Below, in pieces: positions 46,663-58,505 of a DNA stretch of 64,000 bases. The stretch's first letter is position 1, and each line of letters begins with the position of its first letter. The stretch covers positions 17,761,501 to 17,825,500 of the forward strand of contig JAMJFZ010001133.1 of NCBI GenBank assembly GCA_026225945.1, written 5' to 3'. The notes beneath the pieces are model-generated. The model was not told the DNA's origin and ran no database searches. It saw nothing but the letters and a program-made list of their open reading frames with translations. The DNA comes from Cricetomys ansorgei (taxonomy: Eukaryota; Chordata; Mammalia; Rodentia; Nesomyidae). A program made the position numbers and the translations under genes.

Positions 46663-48609
46663 GTTGTAGTTGTTTGGTTGTTGCTTTAGTTCGTTTGCTT
46701 TTAATTAAAAAACGTAAACTTATCCATACCTACAGTCTGCCAAAGTAGATAGGAGGCCACATTGGACTTGTGGGTGCTAGGGCTGCCAATCCCTTCTGTG
46801 TGTCGTTTAACTCTCCACTTCCTACCTATCCAACCAGGATCCCTCTATCCTTTGTACTCCAGGGGACTAACAAGCGGACAATAAATAAGTACATGACTTT
46901 ACAACAGTTGTGTGGTGGTGGCAGAGGAGGTCATTTTTCTAGTTTAAATGTATACAGTGTTGAGTTCGAGCAGCTCCTGGGATGAGCATCTCTTATGTTT
47001 CAGATTCTATGTTTTATTCCAAATGTGTAAGAGCTAGTGTTAAGCCACTAACCAAGGAGTATTAAGCAAAAGCAAATGGTGTCTCATAAATGAATACATA
47101 GCTTCTCACTTCCACTCTAGGAAATAAATACTGGCAAAGGGGCACATTGCCTAGGCAACCACAGGCCGCCGCCACAGCTTCTTGGTGAATCTCCAATAAC
47201 GTATTCTCCTTTCCGATGTGCTATAAGATGTTTCTTTGAGCAAGGGAGGCCCTAGGTAGGCACTAAACAGCTTTTAAAAGTGACCATCACAAACACTGCC
47301 CGTCTTCTCTCCCCATTTCTTATGCCTTCTCTTTCTTAAAACCCAGCTGTCATGCTGTATGGAGTAGGCCCAGAGAGGTTTTGGAAGACTAGGTACTCTG
47401 TGGAGAGAGAGCCCATGGTGGGAAGTCCTGCAGCCACCTGCTAAGCTCCTGCCAAGCGCAGCTTTGCTGCTGACCGCCCCACCCCCCCAACACCACATGG
47501 AGCACAAATCCACAGTTAGCAAATCCACAGAATCACACGGGATAATAAATTATTGCTATTTTACGACAACAAATGTGGATGGTTTTACAGCATAGAGCTG
47601 GTCAGTGGTTTTCCTTCCTTTTCCACTTCTCATTGCTTCTTACATTGATTTTTCTATTGCTGTATAATAAATCACCAAAATCAGGGTCCAAAACAACGTG
47701 TATTTCTGACCTCACAGTTCCTGTGTTTGGGAATCTGGACCCAGCCTTGCTGACGCTCAACTTTCTAAGGTGAAAGGTGAGGAGAGAACAGACTAGCTTT
47801 CCATCCTAAGTCTTGACCTGGTAAGAATCTACTGCCAAGGTCATTCACATTATCAGAGCAGATCCCTTTTCTTGTGGCTGCAAACCTGAGGGCCCAGCTG
47901 TCTTTCTGGGTGTTCGTTGGAGGGCTGCCTATGGTCCCACGTGCTTGGGATTCTCAAACAGCCCTCCACTTCAGCACAACAGCAAAGAGAATCTCTGGGC
48001 CTAACCTTTCTGCAAGGGTTTTTGGTTAAACAAGCCCCATTCAGGATAAAAATCTCACTTGATTATTTCACATTAATTGGAATGGGATAAAAACACCCCT
48101 CGCCATTATGAGATTCTACTGACTAGAAACAAGTCATTGAATTTGCCCACACTAAATGTGAAGAGATTATACAGGACATAAACCTAACAGGGTGAGAGTC
48201 GGAAAGTTACTTAAGGCTCTCTTTGGCCAGACTTTTCTACCATGTTCGGAAAAGGTACAAGCTGCTGGTATTATTCAAAAGAGGGAATCTGGCTTTATCC
48301 ATTCACAAAAATGGGAGTTAAAAATACCAACAGAAGCAATTATAAGACTGAACCTCTGTCTTTTTAACACAAGTCGTACAGAGTTTGGAGTTTAGGGCTC
48401 AGCTTTTGTACATGTTGATCAGAGACTGACAGCTTTCTAGGGTGTAGGGCAGGAAACATGTATAATGGATTGGACCAGGGATCAGGTCCTTGCGAAGGTA
48501 AAGAGGAGAACAGGAGCGATGAAGAGCCTGTTCCTGGAGCTAGGTCTTACCTGCAGGGTTCCCATCAATAACATCAGCTTCATGCACAGACGTATTAAGA
48601 GTGTTTACC
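46663..48609. other. Intronic DNA, nothing recognised
   Basis: Unique-looking sequence. No coding similarity. Confidence 0.4.
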
Positions 48610-48713
48610 CTCAGGCCCCACACACATAGCTGAGTCAGAAGCCCCAGACTGAGCCCATGTAGGAACCAGCCCTCCAGGTAGGGCTGAGGCTCACTTAAGT
48701 CTGAGAAGTACTG
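48610..48713 (+). mobile_element. MER5A-like hAT fragment, right end
   Basis: 'gctgagtcagaagccccaga', 'accagccctccaggtagggc' and the terminus 'gtctgagaagtactg' match the right half of MER5A. Confidence 0.7.
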
Positions 48714-49424
48714 TTTTATGGGAATCATGTTCCATTCTTAGAGTCATTTTTCTCTCTCCTGACCATGCTTCCTGTTTTTATAGTCTTGAAGATTGCCAAT
48801 TACTGCGTGTCAGACACAACCCTTCACTAAATAGCTAGTGTTCAAAGTAATGGAGAAAGATGACTGCCTAGACCTTCCGTATCATCTCACTTTACTGAGG
48901 TACTAAATTATAATGGGGCACTATGCAAATTTATCACCTGGACCCTCATGAGGAAGTTCATAAAAGGGAGGATGTATGTGTATATGAATGTCATGGAATT
49001 CTCCAAAATGGGGTTGAAGGGCAGGGTGGGGTACACTATTAATTTCTAGTAATAAAAGACTCTCTCACCACAGAAATAATTTCTGTTTCTGCTTGACATT
49101 TTCTAAGTGCTGAAGCTACTTCTTTTATAGGAACCCCGCTCCAGTTTATCAACATGCCAGGCTGGCAGTCAGCATTGCTCATTGAAGAAGGTAGGTGTGC
49201 TGAAATCTCTATTTCATCTGAAGACTTAGGGCTTTGCATCTTTTAGCCAATCTCTCTCCCTATAATCAAGGCCAGAAGGTTTCAGTACCAATATTTCTGG
49301 GTAACTGCCATCTGTCCAGGATCCATAAATGGGAGAGATTGATAGAAGACCCATACCATACACCATGGATAGTATCCATACATGGAAATGCTTATAAAAG
49401 ACCCACCACTTTCTTCTTTTTTAA
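48714..49424. other. Intronic DNA, nothing recognised
   Basis: Unique-looking sequence. A '29-kb type' hairpin was looked for here and not found. Confidence 0.35.
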
Positions 49425-49905
49425 AAAAAGTTATTTTATTTATTCTTCTCTTGTACAATATATTTCAATCTATTTACCCTCCCTCCATTCCACCCAGCCC
49501 ACCCCACTCCCTCTTGTCCCCAGTTCTTCTCCCCCTCCACTTCCCTTTAGGAAGGGGCAGGCCCCACAAGGCTATCAGGCACACATGGCACAACAGGATG
49601 CAATCAGGCTAGGCACTACCCTCATATCAAGGCTAGACTCAGCAACTCAGTAGGAAGGAAAGGGTCCCAAGAGCAGGTAAACAGGTCAGAGGCACACTAT
49701 ATCCTACTGTTAGGAGTCCCATAAAAACACCAAACTAACAATGATAACGTGTATTCAGGGGACCTAGCACAGACCCATGCCGGCTCCATGATTGCCACCA
49801 CAGGCTCTGTGAGCCCCCATGAGACTTGCTTAGTAGATTCTGTGGGCTGTGTTCTCCAGATGGTCTTGACCAAAATATCCTTCACAATGCTGTGTGATGT
49901 CAGGC
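49425..49905 (-). mobile_element. L1 3' UTR, antisense
   Basis: Starting from an antisense A-rich tail ('gttattttatttattc'), the order is 'aaggggcaggccccacaagg', 'aaagggtcccaagagcaggt', 'actgttaggagtcccataaa', 'agcacagacccatgccggct' and 'ctctgtgagcccccatgaga'. This is the antisense of a rodent L1 3' UTR. Confidence 0.85.
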
Positions 49906-51382
49906 TATCTGTGAACTTTCCATTTTGTCTATAAAATATTTAGGGCCCTACACTCGCTTTTTGGTCTGGCTCCTCACCCAGCACTCTCAGTCACTTAGCC
50001 CTGTCCCTGCAGGGCTGTTTATTCAAACTCATACTATGCCGTGTGCTTCAAGAGACAGGGATGTCCATCATCCTTCTCCCCTCACATCATATATGCTCAT
50101 TAGGAACGAATATGGCCTCTTTCTGTCCTGAAGACCATCACCTCAGTTAGAGTTTAGATTCTAGCATCTAAGATCTTATGGTAAGTCCAAGAGGGTGCTC
50201 CATCTTATCTGAGGGTTAGGTTCTTAATTCAGTGTCTCGCATGGGTCATGCTCACTCCTGGATGTCCTCATAGGTGCCATGCCCGAGTCCTAGGTACTTC
50301 CAGTAAGCACAGCCAATCTCCCTCTAGCTGTGGAGGTAGTGGCTAATCCCAAGGTTAGGCGCCGGGCCAAGGAACTGCAATCTCTTTGGGGACAATGCTG
50401 TATAGAGCACATGTAGCTCTAATCGCCAGATTTATTGGTAAGGTAAGATCCTATGTGTTTCAGAAACATGTATAGCTCAAGAATGACAAACATAACGTGG
50501 AATGACTTTTCCTGTCATAGTCCCACAATGTACATGTCCCCCTGGATATGACAGAAGGTATGGGCTGCCTTCTGTTTCTTTTCGACAAATGTGTTTAGAT
50601 GATTTGTGTCTCATAAACTAAACACATGAAACAGAGAAAAGATTATGTAATTGTACGTTTCTGTGGTAGCTCAGGATGGAAGACAAGGGGATATTTTTCA
50701 TAGGTATAGACTCTGCCAGACCTCAGCAATGGGAACCACCACCATGGCCAATGCCATACTCCATTGACAGTGGAACCCTGAGTGTCTGAGCTCAGTTGTT
50801 TTATTGATCCAGAACTCCTCAGGTGCAGATCATAAGCGATCAAACATCCCCCACAGAAATCCAACACCTGCAAACCATACCGAATGCCAAGACCTAGGCT
50901 AGCCCCTCACCCAACATCACATAAAACATTTATACATAGCTAAAAATAAGCTTCCACAACAAAGATGGGCATGGCCTGGACTGTCTAATGTTCCTATACA
51001 ATCAGGAAACAAGATGCTGAAAGGCATCTGCTCTGCCTGACTTTGTTCCCTGTCAAAATCCTACCATGTAAATGACACAGTGACCCCCCCTCCCTCAGTT
51101 GCCAATTCACTGACACACACCCATTAGTGAAACTTGTTTAAAACCATGGATTATGAGGACACATTCCCAGAGATCTGGGTATGGTATAGGATCCAAATAT
51201 CCACAATTTTAAGCCTTCCCTCAGGGAACTCAAACCGGCTATTAGCTTTGAGGAACCTCAGCATTAAGTGCTCAGAAATACGAATGACAGTCATAGATGC
51301 CCTGATAGATGGGTTTAAAAGATTTTTTGAAAAGTAACTTACTGATTCTACTTGGAAACCAAGAAATAATGAGAACAGAGGG
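49906..51382. other. Intronic DNA, nothing firm
   Basis: The L1 may extend further right, but I cannot follow it beyond about 49905. No coding similarity. Confidence 0.4.
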
Positions 51383-51440
51383 CAGACAAGCTTTGACAAG
51401 TGCAGGGAGGACAGACAAGCTTTGACAAGTGCAGGGAGCG
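51383..51440 (+). repeat. 29-bp direct duplication
   Basis: Two adjacent copies start at 51383 and 51412, each beginning 'cagacaagctttgacaagtg' then 'cagggag'. The copies are identical over 27 bp. It lies about 440 bp downstream (in transcript sense) of the ITDG exon. Confidence 0.95.
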
Positions 51441-51883
51441 GTGTCCCAAAACAGAGGAAAGATTCTAGGTAGAGTGAGCCCAGGGGCGTCCTACAGAAAC
51501 ATACTTATCGAGGCGTTGGCTTCAAGGTCACGGAACTGACTTGACATTTTACCGACTCCGGGCCTGCCAGGTAACTCTGGCTTCAAGGAAAACAAATCAA
51601 AGAGAAAGGCTGCCCAACAAGAGACGTACTTCACAACGAATCTTTTCGCACAGCATGTTAGACGTATCTCGACAGGCTCCTTCCTTCTTTCCAAAACAGT
51701 TTCATTTAATAAACTACAAAAGCCATAGCATTTTATTTTGGTCAACCCACAAACACAGGCTAAGAAACCAGAGGTCATTATGAGATTAAGCCGACACGGG
51801 ACACTTGTCTGTGGACAAGCTGGAGGTTGCGATAGAGGCTGACCACGGACAGCACTACGCAGACGGTGCCAGCATCCACTCAC

Positions 51884-51997
51884 CTTTCGGTCTGGCCAGT
51901 TGTATTTTGCGAAGATGGTATCATAGGTGTCCACCGCCCCATCCGTTATGAGCATGATCGCCTGGCTGCAGATGCTTCCTTGTCCTGTGTGGTTGAA
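51884..51997 (-). CDS. Cacna2d3: Cacna2d3 internal exon (VWA domain, ITDG segment)
   Basis: This is a partial CDS of 38 codons and the exon following 58506-58595. It encodes [12 protein letters not shown], then AIMLITDGA, then [17 protein letters not shown], a stretch characteristic of the alpha2/delta-3 VWA domain. The Asp of ITDG sits where VWA domains supply the third loop of the metal-ion-dependent adhesion site, which in alpha2/delta subunits supports channel binding. The DxSxS loop must lie in an upstream exon outside this window. NHT near the start is a potential N-glycosylation sequon. Boundaries: acceptor attctttccacag just above 51997, with a branch-like ctaac whose A is at about 52030, and a strong donor AAG|gtgagt just below 51884. 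Both ends are phase 0 and the length is divisible by three. After the donor the frame reads into intron and soon loses homology. The following exon, expected to begin VRIFTYLIG, was not found in the remaining 51.9 kb. Confidence 0.97.
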
Positions 51998-52532
51998 CTG
52001 TGGAAAGAATATTTAAAATAAAGCACATGTTAGAGAGTCTATGGATCCACAAGACCTCCAGGGCATACAGTCCTGGGCTTAGGAAACCTCTGGAAATCTA
52101 ACAGCTCATCTCATGCTTGCAGTCTAACTAAGTTTTCTTGCCACCAAGCACAACCCTCATTGCTAAAACCAGTCCCTGAGGAGTTGGCAAAGGACCTTTT
52201 CGAGTACATTATAAGGGCAGCAGGCTATGAGGGAAGCAACATCTCCTTCAAATTCTGAATGAGGCTGCTCTGAGGGAGCTGAGTGGTACAGATGGTTTCA
52301 TATGTTAAAAATCAAAACAGGTTTTAGACAAGAACAAAGTTAAGAAAATGATAAGTCACATTTCAAGGTTAAGTACTCAATTTGAACAATGAACTTAAAA
52401 TGCATGTTTAAGCAAAAAAGGCTTTGCATTAATTTGTTAGTATGACTGGCACGTTTAAAATCCAGGATTGCATTTGCTAGTGTGCAGATCCTAACTTCAG
52501 CTTTACATATCTTCAAAGTTCTTACTCTTAGC

Positions 52533-52690
52533 CAGGGGTGGGGCGTATACCTGAAATCCCAGCCCTTGGAAGACAGAAGGACAGGAGGATGGCTCCAAGT
52601 TCAAGGTCATCCTGGTTTAAGTTTCCAGACAAACCTGGGTTTCAAATTGAGTCTTTGCTCTCAAACCAAATAAACAAACAAAAATCAATT
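52533..52690 (+). mobile_element. Diverged B1-like SINE
   Basis: 'agccaggggtggggcgtata', 'cctgaaatcccagccctt', 'caaggtcatcctgg' and 'tttgctctcaaaccaaataa' are the B1 order in sense. Confidence 0.65.
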
Positions 52691-52695
52691 AAATG

Positions 52696-52785
52696 GGGAT
52701 GGGCACCTGAGACGTAGCTCAGTGACAAAGTACTTCTTGCCTTATATATGCAAGGCTCTGGGTTCAATCCCAGTACCACACATAA
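52696..52785 (+). mobile_element. ID-like SINE fragment
   Basis: 'gagacgtagctcagtgacaa' followed by 'aaggctctgggttcaatccc' is a tRNA-Ala-derived ID-type head. It is not a functional tRNA gene: the stems are diverged and it sits beside a B1-like copy. Confidence 0.65.
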
Positions 52786-53565
52786 AGCTTCCAGTCTATC
52801 TGAGTAATAGATGCAAGGGAGCAGACATAATTATCAGAGTATTGTGCCCTTCCTGTGGAAATAAGGTAAAAAACTAAAAGAAATCTGTAATATATGCTAC
52901 TAATGATGCAAGTCAGAGTAATGCTAAGTCCTTAAAAAAAATTATATAACAACGCAGAGGCACTGACTTATATGTCTTTAACCTTCAGTAGCGAATACTT
53001 CTTCCACTGTAATCTACTGCTTATTCAGTTGCTAACATGTATGAGTGTTGCTGGAGGTGAAGCATGCCCAAATTACTTCCTTCCCTTGATTCTGTATTCT
53101 CTTTGAAAAGGCATAGAAAAACTATACCATGTGCCTAATGATGATGATTCTAGAAAGAGGAAGCAGAGAAGGGAGACAGGAAGTGAGAGGTTTTACAAAC
53201 TGTTCTCAGAGAAGACTTCACTGAGGATGTGATTTTATGTTTTTTTAAAGATCTTGTTTCAACAACATCAAAAACAACAAACACAATATCTGTCTTGGGG
53301 GTCGGTGGGGGTGGGAAGGGATGGAGACTTGAACTGTGGCTCAGTGGAAAAACACTTTTCTAGACCTTGCCTAGAGGAGGAAGGGTACCTCAGCAAATGA
53401 TGTGTTAAGTATATTGGGCCAAAACACTGGGAGAGAATGGAGGGTACGCTAAGCCTTGCTGGTTGGTCCACAGTGGCCCAGGGAACAAATACGACATTCA
53501 AGTTGAAGATATTATTGTCTAGTCATCATGTAGTTACAAGTCTGATAGGTTTACTATAAATAGCT
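52786..53565. other. Intronic DNA, nothing recognised
   Basis: Unique-looking AT-rich sequence. Confidence 0.4.
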
Positions 53566-53594
53566 AGATGGATGGATGGATGGATGGATGGACG
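53566..53594 (+). repeat. (GATG)n microsatellite
   Basis: About seven 'gatg' units with one c substitution at the right edge. Confidence 0.9.
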
Positions 53595-53861
53595 GACTAA
53601 CAGATGGAATTACTCTGAAGCCTTATTGGGACAAAGCAAGCCAACCACCCATGCATTGAAAATCATGATACAGTGGAAAGCTCCCAATTATCTTCCAGAA
53701 CCAGGTGCATGCCTGAGATGCTCTTTCCTGAGCGTTTTCTTCAGTCACATGGGAATAACATCCTTCCATGGTTGTTACAACAGAAGTTGAATGTTCACTG
53801 TGTACCAGGGTGGAAGCAGGAACCTACTTATGAGTCTTGGTGGTTGAAACTATACCTATCT

Positions 53862-53962
53862 TCCTTTTACAGGCAGGAGGCTAAAGCCCAGAGAGGTTAT
53901 TTAACTAGCCCGAGGAGAAATGACTGCTGTCCGACAGCCGGCATCAGAACATGGGTAGACCA
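53862..53962 (-). mobile_element. MIR SINE, antisense
   Basis: 'aagcccagagaggttattta' and 'actagcccgaggagaaatg' are the antisense MIR core. Confidence 0.7.
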
Positions 53963-55400
53963 GCCCTAGCGTCTACACTTGGCACAGTCTGCACTCTAGC
54001 TTTTCAGTAACGATAGGGAAGTTCCTGAGCAGATAGTGACTAAGCATGCCCTCCAGTCATCCCTGCGCTGGAGGCATGGCATTTCGTGTAGTTATGTGAG
54101 AAAGCGGTATGGATCTCTGAGAGGCAGGGCCAAGTAGGAGATTCCTAAATCACTGAGATTACTGCCCTCAAAAGAGACCAAGACAGTTCTTGAGAAAGCC
54201 AGTAATAAGAGTGACCATGGCCTTCAGTGTCTCTGGCTTCCCGATCCAAGGTATAACCTCTGATTCTCACTCGCACACCTGACATGATGACATCATCTGC
54301 CTCTGGGCTCTTCCCACTGGTCAGCCAATGGGGCTCCTTCAGCCTCACTGTGAGTAGATAGAGGCCTTTGTCCTCCCCACTGAGACTCTCTCAGGGTAGT
54401 GCCTTTCTTCGCTACTTCAGTAGCAGCCTTCAAGCCTAGCCTTCTGGAGAGGTTGTTGGGGCAGTGGGTAGTGAGCCTACCACACTGCACACTCCTCCTG
54501 TCTTTGAAAAGCCCACAGCAAGCCTCTGAATCAAACTCATTCTTCCTTTGGGTCACAGAGACTTCAGAGAGCAGGAACTGCAGCTATTCCAGAAACCATT
54601 CAAAACCATTCTGCAAGAAAAATTCCCAACAAAGGAAAAAGAAAGGGAGGAAATGAAAGTATCCAAGTCCTGGGGCATGGGAGTCAGGGTCCCCCAGAGC
54701 TATTTATTACAGAAACAGTCCTTTCCGCTCAGGAGGGCCCCTTGCATACCCTCTGGAGCAATGTGGAGTGGGAGGATTTTGAGGAATGCAATTAAATTCA
54801 AATGCTTTGATGAGTAATATCTCTTCTCTTCATATTTGTCTAGAATGGTTTTTTTTTCATTGAATAGGGGGAGTGATGAAAGTGTTTTCCATAATAATAA
54901 CAATGACAAGGGCCTGATGATGAACTACAATTAGTTCCCTGATTCATCAGTTAGCAGCGAAACTTTCAATGCATCCTGACATTTAGAGCATTTGGTTGTG
55001 ATTAACAGTCTTTGAAATGTCACTGAATTTTATTTAATTGGCTAAGAAAAATTTTTAAAAGGTAATCACTGCAAAGATCACATTCATCGCCAAAAAAGAT
55101 AATTGCAGTTGTCACGTGACAAGGTAGATGCTAACTACTGTAGCAAACCCGTTCTGTGCTCTTTGTGGAGTCTGATGAATGGAGTAGAGATCAATAACCG
55201 GAGAGGCCTTAGAAGTTTATGTGAATGTTCTTTTCAAAGTCTTGAGTATCAAGGACCACAAGCCTTTAAGTCATAGGAGCAAATACCAAAACTGAAATGT
55301 TGGTAATTGCAAGACAGAATAAATTCCATTTAATTATCTCAACCTCCAAGCCATTCTAAGCTCCAGCCAGTCACAATCCCTATATGTATGTTCATGGGAG

Positions 55401-55402
<2 letters not shown>

Positions 55403-55455
<53 letters not shown>
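55403..55455 (+). repeat. (TG)n microsatellite
   Basis: 53 bp of uninterrupted TG, within the intron between the two exons. Confidence 0.95.
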
Positions 55456-55459
<4 letters not shown>

Positions 55460-55863
55460 CAGCCTTTTAATTTTACATAGGCTTGCAGAGGCTGACATAC
55501 CACCCAGGGACAGAATTCTATCACTTAAAAGCCACATTGATGAAGTGGAAAATAGATAAAGCCTCATTTTCATGGAAGACTAACCACCTCTGTGTTTGTC
55601 TAAGAATTTGGCTGCTTAAAAGCCCAATGGCTAGAGATGAGGTGGAAATGTTCCTCTGTAAGATGAATATGCACTCAGAGGAATATGGTGCCAACTGCGA
55701 GCTACTCTCCAGCACAAACATTTGGCAGCCTTCATTAGGGCTGTTTCTCTGTCCAGGATCGATGAGCAGTTCATCTGGGGTCTGACTGGCCAGACTCTGC
55801 AGTGTTTCTGCAGGTGAGGATCAGGCATATGAATAGGTGGAAGGTTTCACTGTTTAAAATACT

Positions 55864-56015
55864 GGAAGCCGATGAGAGACTTGCCAGCAAGTCTAAAGAC
55901 CCAAGTTCAATCTCCAGAACCTACATTGTGGAAGGAGAGAATATACACCCACAAGTTTTACTCTGGCCTCTACAAACATACAATATTATACATATATACA
56001 TACATATGCATATGT
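55864..56015 (+). mobile_element. B3-type SINE
   Basis: 'gaagccgatgagagacttgc', 'caagttcaatctccagaacc', 'attgtggaaggagagaatat' and an ATACATA-rich tail show the B3 order. Confidence 0.75.
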
Positions 56016-57449
56016 GATAAAAATTTACTGACAGGATTTGAGGGGGGAAAGTCACTCATAATGGTGTTTTCCATAGGTCTTAGTGGTCTCTGGCAGCGTA
56101 GACATAATATTTTGGAGGATATAAAGGGGATTATGCCAAAACATATGCTTAGTGGGCCCAGCCTATTACAAGATGCTAATATTTAGCTTATGATATGATA
56201 TAAAGTATTCCAGAGCCCAAAAGTTTGAGTGCTAAAATAAACTCATTTTTGAAATGCCTCTACGTTACAGGACTTCTCCTAGCCTCTAATATATACAAGT
56301 GCTGTGGACCTTCTTGCAAAAATGTATTAAAGTTTTGAAATGATGAAAATATGTATGTGAGTACATTGTGAAATATCCAGGGTGACCTGCACACAACCCT
56401 ATACTGAAGACCATGGCAGATCAGCATTTATTATTCCATAACCCTGTCTCAGAAATGTATGAAGACAAAACTGATTAATGGAAGAGACAAGCAGGGAAAA
56501 CAAATTTAAAAAAAAAAAAAACATTTTAGGGAAAGAAAAGGCTGACCGAGAGGTCATGCAAGAGGTCAGGGCCATGTCTCAGAGTGGAAGCTATCGCTGA
56601 TTTTGAGACAGGATGGAAAGACTGGGAGTCACGGGGTGTGGAAGAAGAAGGAGTCCCAAGTCTGAATAAAGCATCTCATCAGCTGAGAGGCAAGAATTCC
56701 AGGACAGGTAATAAGATGTGTGCTGAAGGTGCTGTCAGGGAAAGTCTACACATTTTATATGAACGTATTTTCTAATAAGGGCAATAAATTAAGGAAAATA
56801 AAACCATGCTTAAGGTCTCACTCTTATACCAAAATGTTTTTCTGGAAATTTCACAAACAAGACGATAAACTTTTGTTGACAGTCTAAACACCCTAACTTC
56901 CCTTTCGGCTCTTGCTTTGTCTCATCCCCTGCAATCCTATTAGGCACACCTCTGGAGCTGAGAGAGTGATAGCATTAGAGCTGTGAAGGACAACACAGTG
57001 ACAGGCAAGAAGGTAATGGGATCTCACTGGAGGCATGGTTCTCATGAGCTATCGCCCACGTTAGGATGGGACTTCTCGGTAGTGTACCTCCCTTGGTGTG
57101 CAGCTGTAAGTAGCTTCAATAAAATTTTATTTACCAAATGGGAGCTGGATGGAATCCTTTCTCTGGTCTGTGCATGCCCTGTAGGGTAAACGAGCATTTC
57201 TTTATGTGTCTCCGGGAAAAGCCACACATCTGCCTTCATAGATGAGAAAAGAAGACTGAGGCTGAGAATCCATTATTCAATATCACACACAGGTTCCCTG
57301 CTCAGCCAGCGTGACTCCAGAGGGCCACAAACTTAACCACATAATGGTCCCTATGTCACCCTCCTCTACTACCAGGAACAGGAAAGCAACGGTGGGCTGC
57401 TGGGAAGACTTCCAACAAGGGCTTGTAGATCAGAGTAGTTCTTGAGATA

Positions 57450-57477
57450 AAACAAACGAACAAACAAACAAACAAAC
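57450..57477 (+). repeat. (ACAA)n microsatellite
   Basis: 'aaaacaaacgaacaaacaaa' and following units. Confidence 0.9.
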
Positions 57478-57735
57478 CCTGAATTTCCAGATCATGACAG
57501 TCTTTTCAGTATCACCTCTCAGGAAGAGACTGGTAGACTCAGGACTGCAGAGACTGAGATCGCCAAGCCCAGAAGTCACCTCCTTGGGTCCAACCCAATG
57601 TCAAAGAGCTGCACAGCCTTCGCTCAGGTCAGTGCATTGTAAGCTATTAACAGAGGTGTGCTACCTAAAATATGAACCTTGTGCGTGTGAGAGAGACAGA
57701 GACACAGGGAGACACACAGAGACTGCTGACTCCTG

Positions 57736-57912
57736 AGCTCAGGATGGCCTTGAGCTCACTTTGTAGCTAAAGATGACCTTGAACCTCTGATTCATCTGCT
57801 TCCATCTCCCAACTGCTGAGATTGTAGGTGCATGCCATCACTCACAGTGTACATACTACCGAGGCATGAACCCAGGGCCTTGTGTATGTTACCTAAGCAC
57901 CTCACTGAGCAC
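57736..57912 (-). mobile_element. ID/B1 composite SINE, antisense
   Basis: An antisense B1-like body ('tgagctcactttgtagctaa', 'gaccttgaacctctgattca', 'aactgctgagattgtaggtg') is followed by an antisense ID-type head ('gaacccagggccttgtgtat'). It is therefore an ID head fused to B1. Confidence 0.75.
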
Positions 57913-58505
57913 ATCCCAGCCTCAGACACGAACTCTTGCACATGTTAATCACCTGTAGCCAACAGGCCTGGGGAACGAGGGAGGAGGAGTCTCTTTGGGT
58001 GTACACTGGAGAAGCTGAGTAGACACTTTCTTCCCTGTTTAGGTTGTTCCCTCTGCAGGAGGAAACCATACTGCCTCAGGACCAAAATGGCTTTTATTGT
58101 GTCAGTGGATGTCTTTGACAAAAGAAAATGTAGGTACCGTGCCAACCCTTCACATAGCCAGTGTTGCTACATTTAAAAAAACCCTAATCTAGGCTGGGAT
58201 GTCACGACGTGGCAAAGCTAAAACAAGGGAAGGACAATCCTAGGATCCGGGCTAATCGCCGAAGGCACGCAAGTCACACGGAGCTGAATGCGCCTCAGCT
58301 CACCCTGACCTCGCATTTTCTCACATGCAAAATGACAGCAGCTGCTCTGCAGAGCTGACATCCAGAGCCAGACATAGGTGGCATTCCAGCTTATGCCTCC
58401 AGCTCTCAGGGCGCCTCAGGACTGGAAAATAAGACTAACCACGACTTTCTGCAAATCCTATCTGTTGTCCTGAGCCCGAGAAAGGCAGGTCACAGGGGTG
58501 CTTAC
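57913..58505. other. Intron adjacent to the HFREHL exon, nothing recognised
   Basis: No repeat was recognised. The exon's gtaagc donor is at the right edge. Confidence 0.4.

Larger units (their letters stand above)
1..51883 (-). other. Cacna2d3: Cacna2d3 intron downstream of the ITDG exon (partial)
   Basis: Transcription continues leftward from the strong donor at 51883. No segment matching the continuing protein (VRIFTYLIG, then KWMACANKG) was found on the minus strand, and no other conserved coding block was seen. The whole stretch is therefore read as one long intron that leaves the window at position 1. Very long introns are expected for this gene in mammals. A short or diverged exon could have been missed by eye. 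Confidence 0.8.
51998..58505 (-). other. Cacna2d3: Cacna2d3 intron between the two VWA exons
   Basis: This 6.5-kb intron is defined by the gtaagc donor at its high-coordinate end and the ccacag acceptor at its low-coordinate end. It contains a B1-like fragment, an ID-like fragment, a (GATG)n tract, a MIR, a 53-bp (TG)n tract, a B3, an (ACAA)n tract and an ID/B1 composite, all listed separately. Between 54.0 and 55.4 kb and between 56.0 and 57.1 kb I recognise nothing beyond unique-looking AT-rich DNA. Confidence 0.93.

Noticed and set aside
51491..51955. Extended minus-strand open frame starting MLITDGAV
   Set aside because: Only the part up to NWPDRK is coding. The sequence then crosses a strong gtgagt donor and loses similarity. 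The true exon extends upstream of that Met to the acceptor at 51997.
52696..52785. Possible tRNA gene
   Set aside because: It has tRNA-like A and B boxes but lies in a SINE-type head next to a B1-like copy, with diverged stems. Read as an ID-like element.
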